Positions 8,288 to 16,736 of a stretch of DNA of 38,525 nt are shown piece by piece. Position 1 is the first letter of the stretch. Every line of letters begins with the position of its first letter. The stretch is from assembly GCA_022709385.1 (NCBI GenBank), contig JAKLIX010000025.1:1-38525 (forward strand). Direction: 5' to 3'. The notes below the pieces were generated by a model. That model saw nothing but the letters and a program-made list of their open reading frames with translations, ran no database searches and had not been told where the DNA came from. The stretch is from Bacteroidota bacterium. Its GTDB lineage: Bacteria; Bacteroidota; Bacteroidia; Bacteroidales; CAIXZF01. The translations under genes were made by a program, and so were the position numbers.

Positions 8288-9442
8288 TTAATATGCATGA
8301 TGTTCCTGTTCCAGTTCGGCAGCATCGATCCTTTTCCGGTTGATCGATCTCCATGCCCAGAAGATATAAGCGATTACAAAAGGAACCAGCAGCGAAACAT
8401 AGCTCATCACCGTGAGGGTATATTTGCTGGAAGAACTGTTTTCTATCGTCAGGGAGCTTTGCAGATCGAAGCTGGAAGGGTAGAACGCAGTGTGATTGAA
8501 CCCGGCCAGCAGGAATAAAGCGAAGACCGTCAGCACGGTTCCGCCTCCGGCACACCAGATTCCCTTGGTCCATTCAGAGAACAGCGATTTCCCGGTACCC
8601 CAGAGCACTCCAAGCACGCCGATCAGGAAAATGACCGTATTCAGTGGCATCTGAAGGAAGTTGTTCAGGTATTTGTGTTCCTCCATAAATACATTTTTCG
8701 TCGCCGGATCGTAGGCATAACCATCGAGGAACAGCAGCCTGATCAGCCAGAAAAGGAAAAACACCAGGAAGGGAATGGCGTTGTACCAAAGGTTTTTCCG
8801 GGCACGGGCAAAGATATTCTTATCCCCGATGTTGTTGATGATATACAGGATGCCCAATACCCTGGCCAGGAAGAAGATCGCCAGTCCCAGCGCCAGATTC
8901 TGTATATTAAGCGCTGCCTCCAGACCGTGCCACGGGGTCTCCCATGCACTGATCACCGGATTGCTGAGGGTGGTGATGTTCAGTTTGTTCACCGAAAACA
9001 TGGAACCGGTGAAAAAAGTGGAAACAGCAGTGCCGAGCAGCAGGGTGCCCAGCAGTCCGTTGATAAACAGAAATACATCATAGGTTTTTCTTCCCAGGAA
9101 ATTCGATGGTTTCGACCTGAATTCATAGGACACGGCCTGAACGATGAAACAGAACAGTATTGCGATCCACACCCAATAAGCGCCGCCGAAACTGGTGGAA
9201 TAAAACAGGGGAAAGGATGCAAAAAACGCTCCGCCAAAGGTTACCAGGGTGGTAAAGGTGAACTCCCATTTTCTGCCCAGGGAGTTGACAATCAGCTTTT
9301 GTTCAGTCTCTGTCTTTCCCAGGATATAGATCAGGGTCTGACCACCCTGCACGAAAAGCAGGAATACAAGCAGTCCGGCCAGCAGGGAAACAATGACCCA
9401 CCAGTACTGTTGCAAAGCAAGATGTGATAAGGTTTCGAACAT
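8288..9442 (-). CDS. cydB: Cytochrome bd ubiquinol/menaquinol oxidase subunit II
   Basis: CydB is the structural partner of CydA in the cytochrome bd oxidase, which reduces O2 to water with electrons from quinol and does not pump protons. The 384-residue protein has about nine hydrophobic helices. It begins with YWWVIVSLLAGLLVFLLFVQGGQTLIY, followed by KWEFTFTTLVTFGGAFFASFPLFYSTSFGGAYW and the later YEFRSKPSNFLGRKTYD, all typical CydB landmarks. It starts 2 nt after the cydA stop, so the two are surely co-translated, and a 36-codon ORF follows after 18 nt. The longer, Bacteroidota-style version of the family is seen here, and no defect is apparent. Confidence 0.95.
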   Translation of the reverse strand: MFETLSHLALQQYWWVIVSLLAGLLVFLLFVQGGQTLIYILGKTETEQKLIVNSLGRKWEFTFTTLVTFGGAFFASFPLFYSTSFGGAYWVWIAILFCFIVQAVSYEFRSKPSNFLGRKTYDVFLFINGLLGTLLLGTAVSTFFTGSMFSVNKLNITTLSNPVISAWETPWHGLEAALNIQNLALGLAIFFLARVLGILYIINNIGDKNIFARARKNLWYNAIPFLVFFLFWLIRLLFLDGYAYDPATKNVFMEEHKYLNNFLQMPLNTVIFLIGVLGVLWGTGKSLFSEWTKGIWCAGGGTVLTVFALFLLAGFNHTAFYPSSFDLQSSLTIENSSSSKYTLTVMSYVSLLVPFVIAYIFWAWRSINRKRIDAAELEQEHHAY

Positions 9443-9444
9443 GA

Positions 9445-10992
9445 TTATTGCCCTCCGTCTTTAGGACCCAGCTTGATTTGCCTGGTCATGATTTTAATTT
9501 CCGCAATTAACAATACGGTGAAGATCACGGCAAACAACCAGAATGTGATTTTCACGGATGTGACACTTATTTTGGAGACCGCTGCAATGGTCGGCATCAG
9601 GTCCTGGATGACCCAGGGTTGCCGGCCCATTTCCGCAGTAACCCATCCAAACTGCGTGGCCAGGTAGGCCAGCGGAATGCTGATAAGGGCAAGCCTTTGC
9701 CAGACTTTGGCATGGTCAATCCGGTTTTTGTAAACAAGAATCAGAAAGACAATGAAAATGATCAGGAACCAGACACCCAGGGCTACCATGATACGGAAAC
9801 TGTAAAATGTGAGGGGAATATTGGGTACCAGATCGTTGGGATTGTCGTAATACCCGTAACCGAAATATTGGAAATGCTCCTTCAGAAGCGCCTGGGCAGC
9901 TACAGCCCTTAATTCGTCATTATCTTTCTTCGCCAGCTTGTATTCCGCCAAGGCCTGTATGGCAATCTTTCCCCTCCTGACTTTTTCCATGATGGGGATG
10001 ATGCCTTCTGCTTCATTGCCCTCAATCAGATCCTTGATTCCCGGGACAAAGGCGCCAAAATCCTTATAGGCCAGGTACGAAAGCATGTTTGGTATCTCAA
10101 TGTTGAAGGAGAAATCAGTATAATTCTCCATACTAATATCTTCACCTGTCCTGGACATGATCCCGATGGTGGTCAGGCCGACGCCTTTGGACCCTTTGTA
10201 AAGTCCCTCAAACGCGGCGAATTTCATGGGTTGATGATGTGCCACATGTCTGGCAGATGAGTCACCCCAGAAAATATTCCCGATAATGGCCATTAATCCG
10301 AACACAGAGCCCACCACGATGCTCCGTTTGGCCATCATGTGTTCCCGGTTCTTCAGCAGGTACCACGAACTGATGCCTAAAACAAACACGGCAGCCAGTA
10401 CATAGCCTGAAGTTACCGTATGCAGAAATTTATCGATGGCCATGGGTGAAAGGAACACATCCCAGAAATTCACCATCTCGTTGCGGGCAGTGTCTGGATT
10501 GAAGGCCATGCCGACCGGATGCTGCATCCAGGCATTGGCGATCAGTATCCATAAGGCAGAAAGGTTGGCCCCGAAGGCAGTCAGCCAGGTGGCCAGCAGG
10601 TGGGTCTTTTTGCTGAGTTTGTTCCAGCCGAAAAACATCAGCGCAATAAAAGTGGATTCAAGAAAGAAAGCGAGAATCCCCTCAATGGCCAGGGGGGCGC
10701 CGAAAATGTCGCCTACAAACCAACTGTAGTTCGACCAGTTGGTGCCGAACTGAAACTCAAGGATGATGCCCGTGGCCACGCCGATGGCGAAGTTGATGCC
10801 AAACAGCTTCATCCAGAATTTGGTGATCCTTTTCCATTCAGGATCCCCTGTCTTCACATACAGGGACTCCATGATCGCTACGATGAACCCCAGCCCGAGG
10901 GTCAACGGAACGAACAGCCAGTGGTAAATGGCAGTCAGGGCGAATTGCCCGCGCGACCAGTCCACCAGCGATAATTGTAATGCATCTGTCAT
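9445..10992 (-). CDS. cydA: Cytochrome bd oxidase subunit I
   Basis: CydA carries haems b558, b595 and d and the quinol-binding Q-loop. In the 515-residue protein the N-terminal FALTAIYHWLFVPLTLG supplies a haem-ligand His (about residue 24). GIILEFQFGTNW and AIEGILAFFLESTF supply the conserved acidic residues of the proton path. KFLHTVTSGYVLAAVFVLG holds another haem His, and AEMGRQPWVIQDLMPT is the conserved C-terminal signature. The loop between about 255 and 390 is the periplasmic Q-loop. The gene is separated by 2 nt from both the DUF4492 gene upstream and cydB downstream. All key residues appear present. Confidence 0.96.
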   Translation of the reverse strand: MTDALQLSLVDWSRGQFALTAIYHWLFVPLTLGLGFIVAIMESLYVKTGDPEWKRITKFWMKLFGINFAIGVATGIILEFQFGTNWSNYSWFVGDIFGAPLAIEGILAFFLESTFIALMFFGWNKLSKKTHLLATWLTAFGANLSALWILIANAWMQHPVGMAFNPDTARNEMVNFWDVFLSPMAIDKFLHTVTSGYVLAAVFVLGISSWYLLKNREHMMAKRSIVVGSVFGLMAIIGNIFWGDSSARHVAHHQPMKFAAFEGLYKGSKGVGLTTIGIMSRTGEDISMENYTDFSFNIEIPNMLSYLAYKDFGAFVPGIKDLIEGNEAEGIIPIMEKVRRGKIAIQALAEYKLAKKDNDELRAVAAQALLKEHFQYFGYGYYDNPNDLVPNIPLTFYSFRIMVALGVWFLIIFIVFLILVYKNRIDHAKVWQRLALISIPLAYLATQFGWVTAEMGRQPWVIQDLMPTIAAVSKISVTSVKITFWLFAVIFTVLLIAEIKIMTRQIKLGPKDGGQ

Positions 10993-10994
10993 AA

Positions 10995-11216
10995 TTATTT
11001 GTTTTGGTTGGTTAATTCTTCAATGATGTATTCGCTTTTCTCCTGTTCATCGTCGAACCTGCTGTTCAAAAAATCAGGAAAGAAAAACAGCTTGAGAACA
11101 GCAAACATGATAAACAGCTTCACAATGATGATCAGCCAGAGTGTCCTTCCCCAGGTCATCTCCCGGAAACCTTCATAGTAAAAACGGAAGATCCTGCTGA
11201 AAATGTTTCTATTCAT
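10995..11216 (-). CDS. DUF4492 small membrane protein, cytochrome bd-associated
   Basis: This 73-residue protein has an N-terminal amphipathic segment with FYYEGFREMTWGRTLW. A single membrane helix follows (about residues 26-45, IIIVKLFIMFAVLKLFFFP), then an acidic C-terminal tail. I recognise it as the DUF4492 family, small Bacteroidota proteins commonly encoded just before cydA. Its stop is 2 nt from the cydA start, so it is almost certainly co-translated with the oxidase. The function is not established; an assembly or accessory-subunit role is inferred only from location. The tail is very charged (DDEQEKSEYIIEE). Confidence 0.85.
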   Translation of the reverse strand: MNRNIFSRIFRFYYEGFREMTWGRTLWLIIIVKLFIMFAVLKLFFFPDFLNSRFDDEQEKSEYIIEELTNQNK

Positions 11217-11252
11217 CAGACCATCACTGCGTTCGTGAAAGCGGTTTTATAT

Positions 11253-11570
11253 CTAATCCCTGATGACTGTGTAGCCTGTTTCTTCGATGACGGCCCGGAT
11301 CCCGTCGCGTGAAGCCACCACGGTGTCGTAGGTAACCGTGGTGATTCCTGCCTGGTGATCGGCCTTCACTTCTGTGATCCCGTCGAGGCCTCCCACGGCC
11401 TTTTCTATGCTCTGTTCACAGCCGGTACAGGTCATCCCTTCGACTTGTATTTCAATTGTTTTCAATGCAGCCGCCGAAGTCGCCTTTTCTCCGGCTTCAT
11501 CCTTTGCGGACTGCTGGTTGCAACCGCTAAAAAAGGCTGCCATAAACAGTAAGAATAAGATTTTCTTCAT
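11253..11570 (-). CDS. HMA-domain lipoprotein, probable periplasmic copper chaperone
   Basis: Starting at the ATG at 11570, this 105-residue protein has a short lipoprotein signal (MKKILFLLFMAAFFSGC, lipobox near residue 17), a 20-residue linker and one heavy-metal-associated domain. The metal motif is GMTCTGCEQS (Cys-x2-Cys), as in CopZ/Atx1-like Cu(I) carriers and MerP. An exported, lipid-anchored HMA domain encoded between ctaB and cydA in an oxidase operon with a SCO gene suggests copper delivery to the CuA or CuB centres, but this is inferred. A longer frame to 11597 would begin with TTG, overlap ctaB and disrupt the signal peptide, so it was not chosen. Confidence 0.85.
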   Translation of the reverse strand: MKKILFLLFMAAFFSGCNQQSAKDEAGEKATSAAALKTIEIQVEGMTCTGCEQSIEKAVGGLDGITEVKADHQAGITTVTYDTVVASRDGIRAVIEETGYTVIRD

Positions 11571-11580
11571 GGTATGATGA

Positions 11581-12435
11581 TTATAATAATGAATCAAGCC
11601 ATAGTAGCGACATCACGTAAAGATAAAAAACATTCAGGTAGATGAATGCCTTTTTAAGATTAATTTTTTGGTGCATACTGATCAGCATGGGCGACAGCAG
11701 CAGCAGGATCAGGATCACTCCCGCCAACAGCAGGAATGCGGCCCAGATCTGATGCATCACACCGAAAAAGGCAAGGAAAAGCGAAACCGCAGCCGACCAG
11801 CATATCCATGTGAAGGTGAGCCTTCGGAGCTGCTTTTCAGTGAAGATGTTGCCAAGATCCGGATAGCCTGCTTTCCGGTATTCTTCGCCGTACATCATCA
11901 GTAAAAGCCAGAAATGGGGAATTTGCCCGAAAAAGAAAAACACCGCCAGAAGGATGATTCTGTGATCAGGGAGCCCGCCTCCGGCGGCCAGCCACCCGAT
12001 CACCGGCGGCAGGGCACCGGTCACGGCTCCCGGTACCGCGGCAAAGGCAGTCACTCTTTTCAGGGGTGTGTAAACCAGGTTGTACCAGGCCACAGTGACC
12101 AGGCCTGTGAGCATGCTGCCAATGGGGAAAAATACCCACAGAACGGCCGTGCCCGATATCAGAAATAAAACGGCAATGCAAATGGCAAGGGCCAGTGAAA
12201 TCCTGCCCGATGGCAGGGGTCTGCCCGCTGTCCGGCTCATCAGCGCATCGCTCTTCCTTTCCTGAACCTGGTTGAAGGCCATCGCGGCACAGGCCAGCAG
12301 GAAAACACCCGCGAACAGAACGATCAATGGCAGGTCGGCCTGCCTGCTGCCGATGACATATCCGGTCATCGCACTCAGACTGACCGGCAGGGCGATGTTG
12401 GCCTTGCCGAGCTGCAGGAGGGTGTTGAAATTCAA
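11581..12435 (-). CDS. ctaB: Protohaem IX farnesyltransferase (haem O synthase)
   Basis: This UbiA-superfamily membrane prenyltransferase adds a farnesyl group to haem B to make haem O, the precursor of haem A used by the oxidase encoded alongside. The 284-residue protein has about nine membrane helices. The first Asp-rich motif appears as NQVQERKSDALMSRTAGRP; the usual form has Asp at the fifth position, whereas here it is Glu, while the DALMSRT part is intact. YTPLKR is the second loop motif. The start appears to be TTG at 12435, because no in-frame ATG lies between the ctaC stop and the conserved LGKANIALPVSLSAMTGY. The gene begins 14 nt after ctaC. No ctaA (haem A synthase) gene is visible in the window. 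Confidence 0.9.
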   Translation of the reverse strand: MNFNTLLQLGKANIALPVSLSAMTGYVIGSRQADLPLIVLFAGVFLLACAAMAFNQVQERKSDALMSRTAGRPLPSGRISLALAICIAVLFLISGTAVLWVFFPIGSMLTGLVTVAWYNLVYTPLKRVTAFAAVPGAVTGALPPVIGWLAAGGGLPDHRIILLAVFFFFGQIPHFWLLLMMYGEEYRKAGYPDLGNIFTEKQLRRLTFTWICWSAAVSLFLAFFGVMHQIWAAFLLLAGVILILLLLSPMLISMHQKINLKKAFIYLNVFYLYVMSLLWLDSLL

Positions 12436-12449
12436 GGCGGTGATGAATG

Positions 12450-13397
12450 CTATTTCCCGTTCAGCGTCTTCAGATATTCAATGATATCCGCAATCTGCTT
12501 TTCATTGAGCTCGCTCTTGTATGAGATCATCTGTCCGGGCTTGTATCCTTTAACCACATCGGCATCAGGCTCATAGATTGATGTCTTGATGTAAGCATCA
12601 TCAATGGTCACCGTGCGTTCTTTTCCACCGCTTACAACAACCACAGGCTCTCCGTATATGCCCTTGAACGACGGTCCGACCAGTTTGGTCCCGTCGAGCG
12701 AATGACAGGCAATGCAGCCTTTATTCTCCAGCAGCCTGGCCCCTGCAAGTCCTTTCTTTACCCCGCCTTCCCCCTCGGCAGCCGCTACCAGGTCTGTGGT
12801 GTCGTTGTACCATTTTTCAAACTCGGGTAATGGTAAAACTTTCACTTCCGCATTCATATAGGAGTGCCTTAAACCACAGTATTCCGTGCAGAACAGGTCG
12901 TAAGTGCCCGGCTTGTCGGAGATAAACCAGAGAAAATTCTCCTTTCCCGGAATGGCATCCTGTTTTACCCTGAATGCCGGTATATACACACTGTGCAGGA
13001 TGTCGGTAGCCACAATGTTCAGCTTTACGGGTTCTCCCTGCGGGATATACAGCACATTGCTGCTCTTCCCGTTGGGATAATCAAAGGTGAACGACCACAT
13101 CCTGGCCACCGAGGTGATCACCATGGCATCCTTTGGCGGATTGCGCACCGGTATCCAGCCTTTCCACCCATAGTAAAACATCACCAGCGCGAGCAGGGTC
13201 GGAATTACTGTCCAGAGAATCTCCAGCTTGTTGTTCCCTTCAATCTCCGTTGGTACGGGATTTCTTTTTTCCCTGTAACGGTAAACGAAATAAAGCATCA
13301 CCACGGTGATGGCCACCAGGAAAAGGGCGGAGATGACAAAGATGATGACAAAGGCTTTGTCAACACCACTTGCTAAGTTTGATGCGCCTGATAACAT
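12450..13397 (-). CDS. ctaC: Cytochrome c oxidase subunit II with fused cytochrome c domain (caa3 type)
   Basis: This subunit accepts electrons on the periplasmic side of the haem-copper oxidase. The 315-residue protein has two N-terminal membrane helices (about 14-40 and 62-82) and then a cupredoxin domain. In that domain DILHSVYIP supplies the first CuA His and FCTEYCGLRHSYM supplies the Cys-Glu-Cys-His-Met set, so CuA is complete. The C-terminal ~80 residues form a class I cytochrome c with CIACH and a likely axial Met in GQMISYKSEL. This fused cytochrome defines the caa3 arrangement. It lets ACIII pass electrons directly without a soluble cytochrome c. The gene lies 2 nt after ctaF. Confidence 0.95.
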   Translation of the reverse strand: MLSGASNLASGVDKAFVIIFVISALFLVAITVVMLYFVYRYREKRNPVPTEIEGNNKLEILWTVIPTLLALVMFYYGWKGWIPVRNPPKDAMVITSVARMWSFTFDYPNGKSSNVLYIPQGEPVKLNIVATDILHSVYIPAFRVKQDAIPGKENFLWFISDKPGTYDLFCTEYCGLRHSYMNAEVKVLPLPEFEKWYNDTTDLVAAAEGEGGVKKGLAGARLLENKGCIACHSLDGTKLVGPSFKGIYGEPVVVVSGGKERTVTIDDAYIKTSIYEPDADVVKGYKPGQMISYKSELNEKQIADIIEYLKTLNGK

Positions 13398-13399
13398 AG

Positions 13400-13684
13400 C
13401 TATCTGAATAAATAATCAAAGAAAGTAAGCAAAATAACAAGGGCAAATACCACCATTACAGCAGAAAAGCTGATTTTCAATATCTTGCTGTCGAATTTCA
13501 GGTGCATGAAGTACAGCAATACCAGGGTGGCCTTCAGACATGCAATCAGAAGGGCAGCCGTCACACTGTATGGACCCAGGTTGATGTTGGTGATGGAAAC
13601 GGTTGCCCAGGTGAGGATCAGAAGGGCCAGCAATACCATGAAATGGGTGGTGTAACTGGTAATATGGGTTTTATGTTCGCTCAT
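13400..13684 (-). CDS. ctaF: Cytochrome c oxidase subunit IV (small)
   Basis: This 94-residue protein has three hydrophobic helices and the motif KATLVLLYFMHLKFDSK, typical of the prokaryotic COX4 family. It begins with a His-rich cytoplasmic stretch (SEHKTHITSYTTHF). It sits between ctaE (11 nt upstream) and ctaC (2 nt downstream). The small subunit stabilises the oxidase and is not catalytic. The family assignment rests on the motif and location. Confidence 0.9.
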   Translation of the reverse strand: MSEHKTHITSYTTHFMVLLALLILTWATVSITNINLGPYSVTAALLIACLKATLVLLYFMHLKFDSKILKISFSAVMVVFALVILLTFFDYLFR

Positions 13685-13695
13685 GGTTCCCGGAA

Positions 13696-14304
13696 TTAAT
13701 GAATAAGGTAAAACAAGGGAAACAGAAAGATCCAGATCAGGTCCACCAGGTGCCAGTAAAGGCCTCCGTTTTCAAGGAAGACGTATTTATCGGGCCGGGT
13801 TCGCTTCTTCTGAATATAAAACGCAACCCATACCAGAATGATCAGTCCGACAATGATATGCAGGGCATGCAGTCCGGTCATCATGAAATACAAGCCGAAG
13901 AAAAGGGTGTCTCCGGTACCGAGTTCACGGAGAAAGGAAGATCCCGGATAAATATGATGATCGAATTTGGCACCCCATTCGAAATATTTATTCACCAGAA
14001 ATGCCAGTCCGAGAATGATGGTGATGACCAGCAACTGCATGGAACGTCTTACCTGTCCGCGTTGCATGGCCGTGATTGACATGGCTACCGTCATGCTTGA
14101 CACCAGCAGGATGATGGTATTGATGAGTCCCATGGTGTCGTTGAGTTCCTCCCCGGCCAGGTGAAAAGCCACCGGGTGGTTGTACCGGAAGATGGAATAA
14201 ACAATGAACATACCGCCGAAAAGCAGTATTTCCGTGAAGATGAACAGCCACATCCCGAGTTTGGATGCAACGTCATCGCGATGAACATGCGTGTTGGCTT
14301 CCAT
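13696..14304 (-). CDS. ctaE: Cytochrome c oxidase subunit III
   Basis: The 202-residue protein (ATG at 14304, MEANTHVHRDD) has the five-helix form of subunit III. It contains LGMWLFIFTEILLFGGMF and, near the end, FFGLYFMMTGLHALHIIVGL and ENGGLYWHLVDLIWIFLFPLFYL, all strong family markers. Subunit III contains no metals and supports proton uptake and stability of subunit I. The ATG at 14304 gives a 10-nt gap after ctaD. The longer frame to 14370 would need a non-ATG start inside ctaD and adds residues the family does not have. Confidence 0.95.
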   Translation of the reverse strand: MEANTHVHRDDVASKLGMWLFIFTEILLFGGMFIVYSIFRYNHPVAFHLAGEELNDTMGLINTIILLVSSMTVAMSITAMQRGQVRRSMQLLVITIILGLAFLVNKYFEWGAKFDHHIYPGSSFLRELGTGDTLFFGLYFMMTGLHALHIIVGLIILVWVAFYIQKKRTRPDKYVFLENGGLYWHLVDLIWIFLFPLFYLIH

Positions 14305-14314
14305 GGTCTGATGA

Positions 14315-15916
14315 TTAGGCCGGGTGAGCAGATGATTTGGTGAGATCGGGGATCTCGTCGAAGTTTTCAAGCGGCGGAGGAGAAGGGACGGTCCATTCGA
14401 GGCTCCTTCCTTCCCAGGGATTCATCGTGGCTTGTTCGCCGTGGCGGGCACCCCTGATCAGGTTGAGGATGATCACGAAAATGCCTGCCACCATGATAAA
14501 CGCACCGAGGGTCGAAACAATGTTCAGTCCGTGGAACTGATCGAGATAATCGTAATAACGCCGTGGCATTCCCTGATATCCAAGGATGAACATCGGGAAG
14601 TACAATACATTGAAACCAATGAAGAAGGTGGCCCATCCTACGGTGGCCCAGTACTTATTGTACATTCTGCCATACATTTTAGGCAGCCAGTAATGCAGGG
14701 CGGCGAAAAAGGCGGAACCCATCCCGCCAAAGATAATGTAATGAAAATGAGCTACGACGAAGGTGGTATTGTGCACATGTACATCCGTGGCCACGGCTCC
14801 CAGGAAAAGGCCGGTAAAACCGCCGATCATAAACAGGAACAGAAACCCCAATGCCCAGATCAGGGGTACTTCGAGCCGGATGGAACCTTTGTAAAGCGTG
14901 GCAACCCAGTTGAATACCTTAATGGCGCTGGGAATGGCCACAAAAAAGGTCAGCAGCGAAAACACGAACTGGGCAGTGGTACTCATGCCAGACGTAAACA
15001 TATGATGAGCCCATACAAAATACCCTACAATGGCAATGGCCATGGTAGAAATGACTACTGCGTTGTAACCGAAAATTCCTTTACGTGCAAAGGTGGGTAT
15101 GATCTCCGAAATAACCCCCATGGCCGGCAGTATCATGATGTAAACGGCCGGGTGGGAATAGATCCAGAATAAATGTTGGTAAAGGATGGGATCTCCGCCC
15201 AGGGCAGGATCAAAAAAACCGATCTTCAGAAAGCGTTCGGCTATGATCATCAGCAGCGTAATCCCCACGATAGGCGTGGCAAACAACTGTATCCATCCGG
15301 TTCCGTAAATCGACCAGGCAAACAGGGGCATTTTCATCCAGCGCATCCCCGGGGCCCGCATCCTGTGGATGGTGGTGATGAAGTTCAGGCCGGTGAGGAT
15401 GGAAGAAAACCCGAGAATAAAGGCCCCCAGCACCGCCGGGAACATATTCGTGGTGGTCTTGAAGCTGTATGGCGCATAAAACGTCCAGCCGGTGTCGGGA
15501 GGACCGCCGAAGGTGAACAGGGAGATCAGCACCGTGATGATCCCGATAATAAACAGGTACCAGGAAAAAAGATTCAGCTTCGGAAAGGCGACATCTTTGG
15601 CTCCTATCATGATGGGAAGGAAAAAATTCCCAAAGATGGCAGGCAGTCCGGGGATGACAATCACAAAGATCATGATCACGCCATGGACCGTAAAAAAGCT
15701 GTTGTAAGCCTGGGGCCCCATCACCGTCAATCCCGGCGCGATCAGTTCCATCTTGATGCCCAGACCCAGAAGGACACCCACAATGAAAAAGACCATGATG
15801 GTATACATGTACATCAGGCCGATCCGCTTGTGGTCTGTCGAAAGGATCCAGGCAAGGATCCCCTTTCTTCCCTGAGTCTCCTGAAAGAAATTCAATTGAG
15901 CTGCAGTTTCAGACAT
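14315..15916 (-). CDS. ctaD: Cytochrome c oxidase subunit I, A2-type haem-copper oxidase
   Basis: This is the catalytic subunit that reduces O2 at a haem a3/CuB centre and pumps protons. The 533-residue protein has about twelve helices. Haem and CuB ligands are visible in FFTVHGVIMIF, YSHPAVYIMILP, WAHHMF and the HVHNTTFVVAHFHYIIFG block. In the helix VI motif the usual HPEVY glutamate is Ala and a Tyr-Ser pair precedes the His. This is the YSHPxVY form that defines A2-type oxidases such as the caa3 enzymes of Thermus and Rhodothermus. The gene lies 13 nt after the SCO gene and 10 nt before ctaE. All metal ligands look intact. Confidence 0.96.
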   Translation of the reverse strand: MSETAAQLNFFQETQGRKGILAWILSTDHKRIGLMYMYTIMVFFIVGVLLGLGIKMELIAPGLTVMGPQAYNSFFTVHGVIMIFVIVIPGLPAIFGNFFLPIMIGAKDVAFPKLNLFSWYLFIIGIITVLISLFTFGGPPDTGWTFYAPYSFKTTTNMFPAVLGAFILGFSSILTGLNFITTIHRMRAPGMRWMKMPLFAWSIYGTGWIQLFATPIVGITLLMIIAERFLKIGFFDPALGGDPILYQHLFWIYSHPAVYIMILPAMGVISEIIPTFARKGIFGYNAVVISTMAIAIVGYFVWAHHMFTSGMSTTAQFVFSLLTFFVAIPSAIKVFNWVATLYKGSIRLEVPLIWALGFLFLFMIGGFTGLFLGAVATDVHVHNTTFVVAHFHYIIFGGMGSAFFAALHYWLPKMYGRMYNKYWATVGWATFFIGFNVLYFPMFILGYQGMPRRYYDYLDQFHGLNIVSTLGAFIMVAGIFVIILNLIRGARHGEQATMNPWEGRSLEWTVPSPPPLENFDEIPDLTKSSAHPA

Positions 15917-15929
15917 GGATATTGATTAT

Positions 15930-16715
15930 TTATTGTTGATGATTTTTTCTTTTTGGTTTGAGTATCAGTACCAGAATCACGATCAGCCCGATGGCAAGGA
16001 TCAGGATCCCCGAAACTTTGGTGACATTCAGCACATATTGTCTGCCCTGCGGATCGTAGGTGTAGCAAAACTGCAGCACCCGGTTGATCGTAGGACCCGA
16101 GAGTCCCTTGTTGGCTTCGGCAAGGGCCAGCTTTACCTCAAAGGGAAGAAAATATGTGCCGAACAGGTAACGGGTCAGCTTACCCTGGGGCGAAAATACC
16201 GCGATCATGCCCGGGTGAAGGAAATCATTGCCCACGATCTTGAAACGGAATCCGACCGTATTGCAAAGGTTGGCAATGTCGAGGCTGTCCGCCGTCATAA
16301 ACTGCCACCCAGCCGGATCAATCTCTTTCTTTACCATGTTGATGTAATTCTGTTTCTTCTTCACAGCCAGGCTGATATCTTCCCTTGCATCGAAACTGAC
16401 GGTCAGTATCTGGTAGTCCTTTCCGATCACCATGTCCAGCTTGTCAACTACTTCTGCCAGGCTGTTCATAATGGGACTGCAGATACCCGGACAACGGTAA
16501 TATACCAGGTTCAGGATGGTCGGTTTGTTTATCAGCGACAAGAGCGGTACGGTGTCGCCTGTTTCCCCGATTACCATGATGCCGGGCGAAAGAATGGTGT
16601 CTAAATGTTCCACAATCCCGATCTCAGGATCGTTGGCCGGCATGGCCACGTTCTCCTGGGATTCTGCACGGGAAAACAGGGCCAGTAAAAACAGAACAAC
16701 TAATTTGCTTCTCAT
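15930..16715 (-). CDS. sco1: SCO1/SenC copper chaperone for the oxidase
   Basis: SCO proteins are thioredoxin-fold copper carriers needed to build the CuA centre of subunit II. This 261-residue protein has an N-terminal export signal (about residues 1-20). The copper-binding Cys-x3-Cys is in YRCPGICSP (about residues 74-82), and the distal His ligand is in NDFLHPGMI. An unusual C-terminal membrane helix (about 232-255) is followed by the basic tail KPKRKNHQQ, so the mature protein is likely anchored to the inner membrane by its C-terminus. It lies between actF (21 nt) and ctaD (13 nt), a common place in ACIII-oxidase operons. Confidence 0.92.
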   Translation of the reverse strand: MRSKLVVLFLLALFSRAESQENVAMPANDPEIGIVEHLDTILSPGIMVIGETGDTVPLLSLINKPTILNLVYYRCPGICSPIMNSLAEVVDKLDMVIGKDYQILTVSFDAREDISLAVKKKQNYINMVKKEIDPAGWQFMTADSLDIANLCNTVGFRFKIVGNDFLHPGMIAVFSPQGKLTRYLFGTYFLPFEVKLALAEANKGLSGPTINRVLQFCYTYDPQGRQYVLNVTKVSGILILAIGLIVILVLILKPKRKNHQQ

Positions 16716-16736
16716 GGGTTTATTGGTGTTTCATTA

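Noticed and set aside
15173..15925. Plus-strand open frames opposite ctaD, actC and actB (also 14432-15172, 19545-20390, 22814-23449)
   Set aside because: They are shadows of strongly conserved respiratory genes; the predicted proteins show no domains and odd composition.
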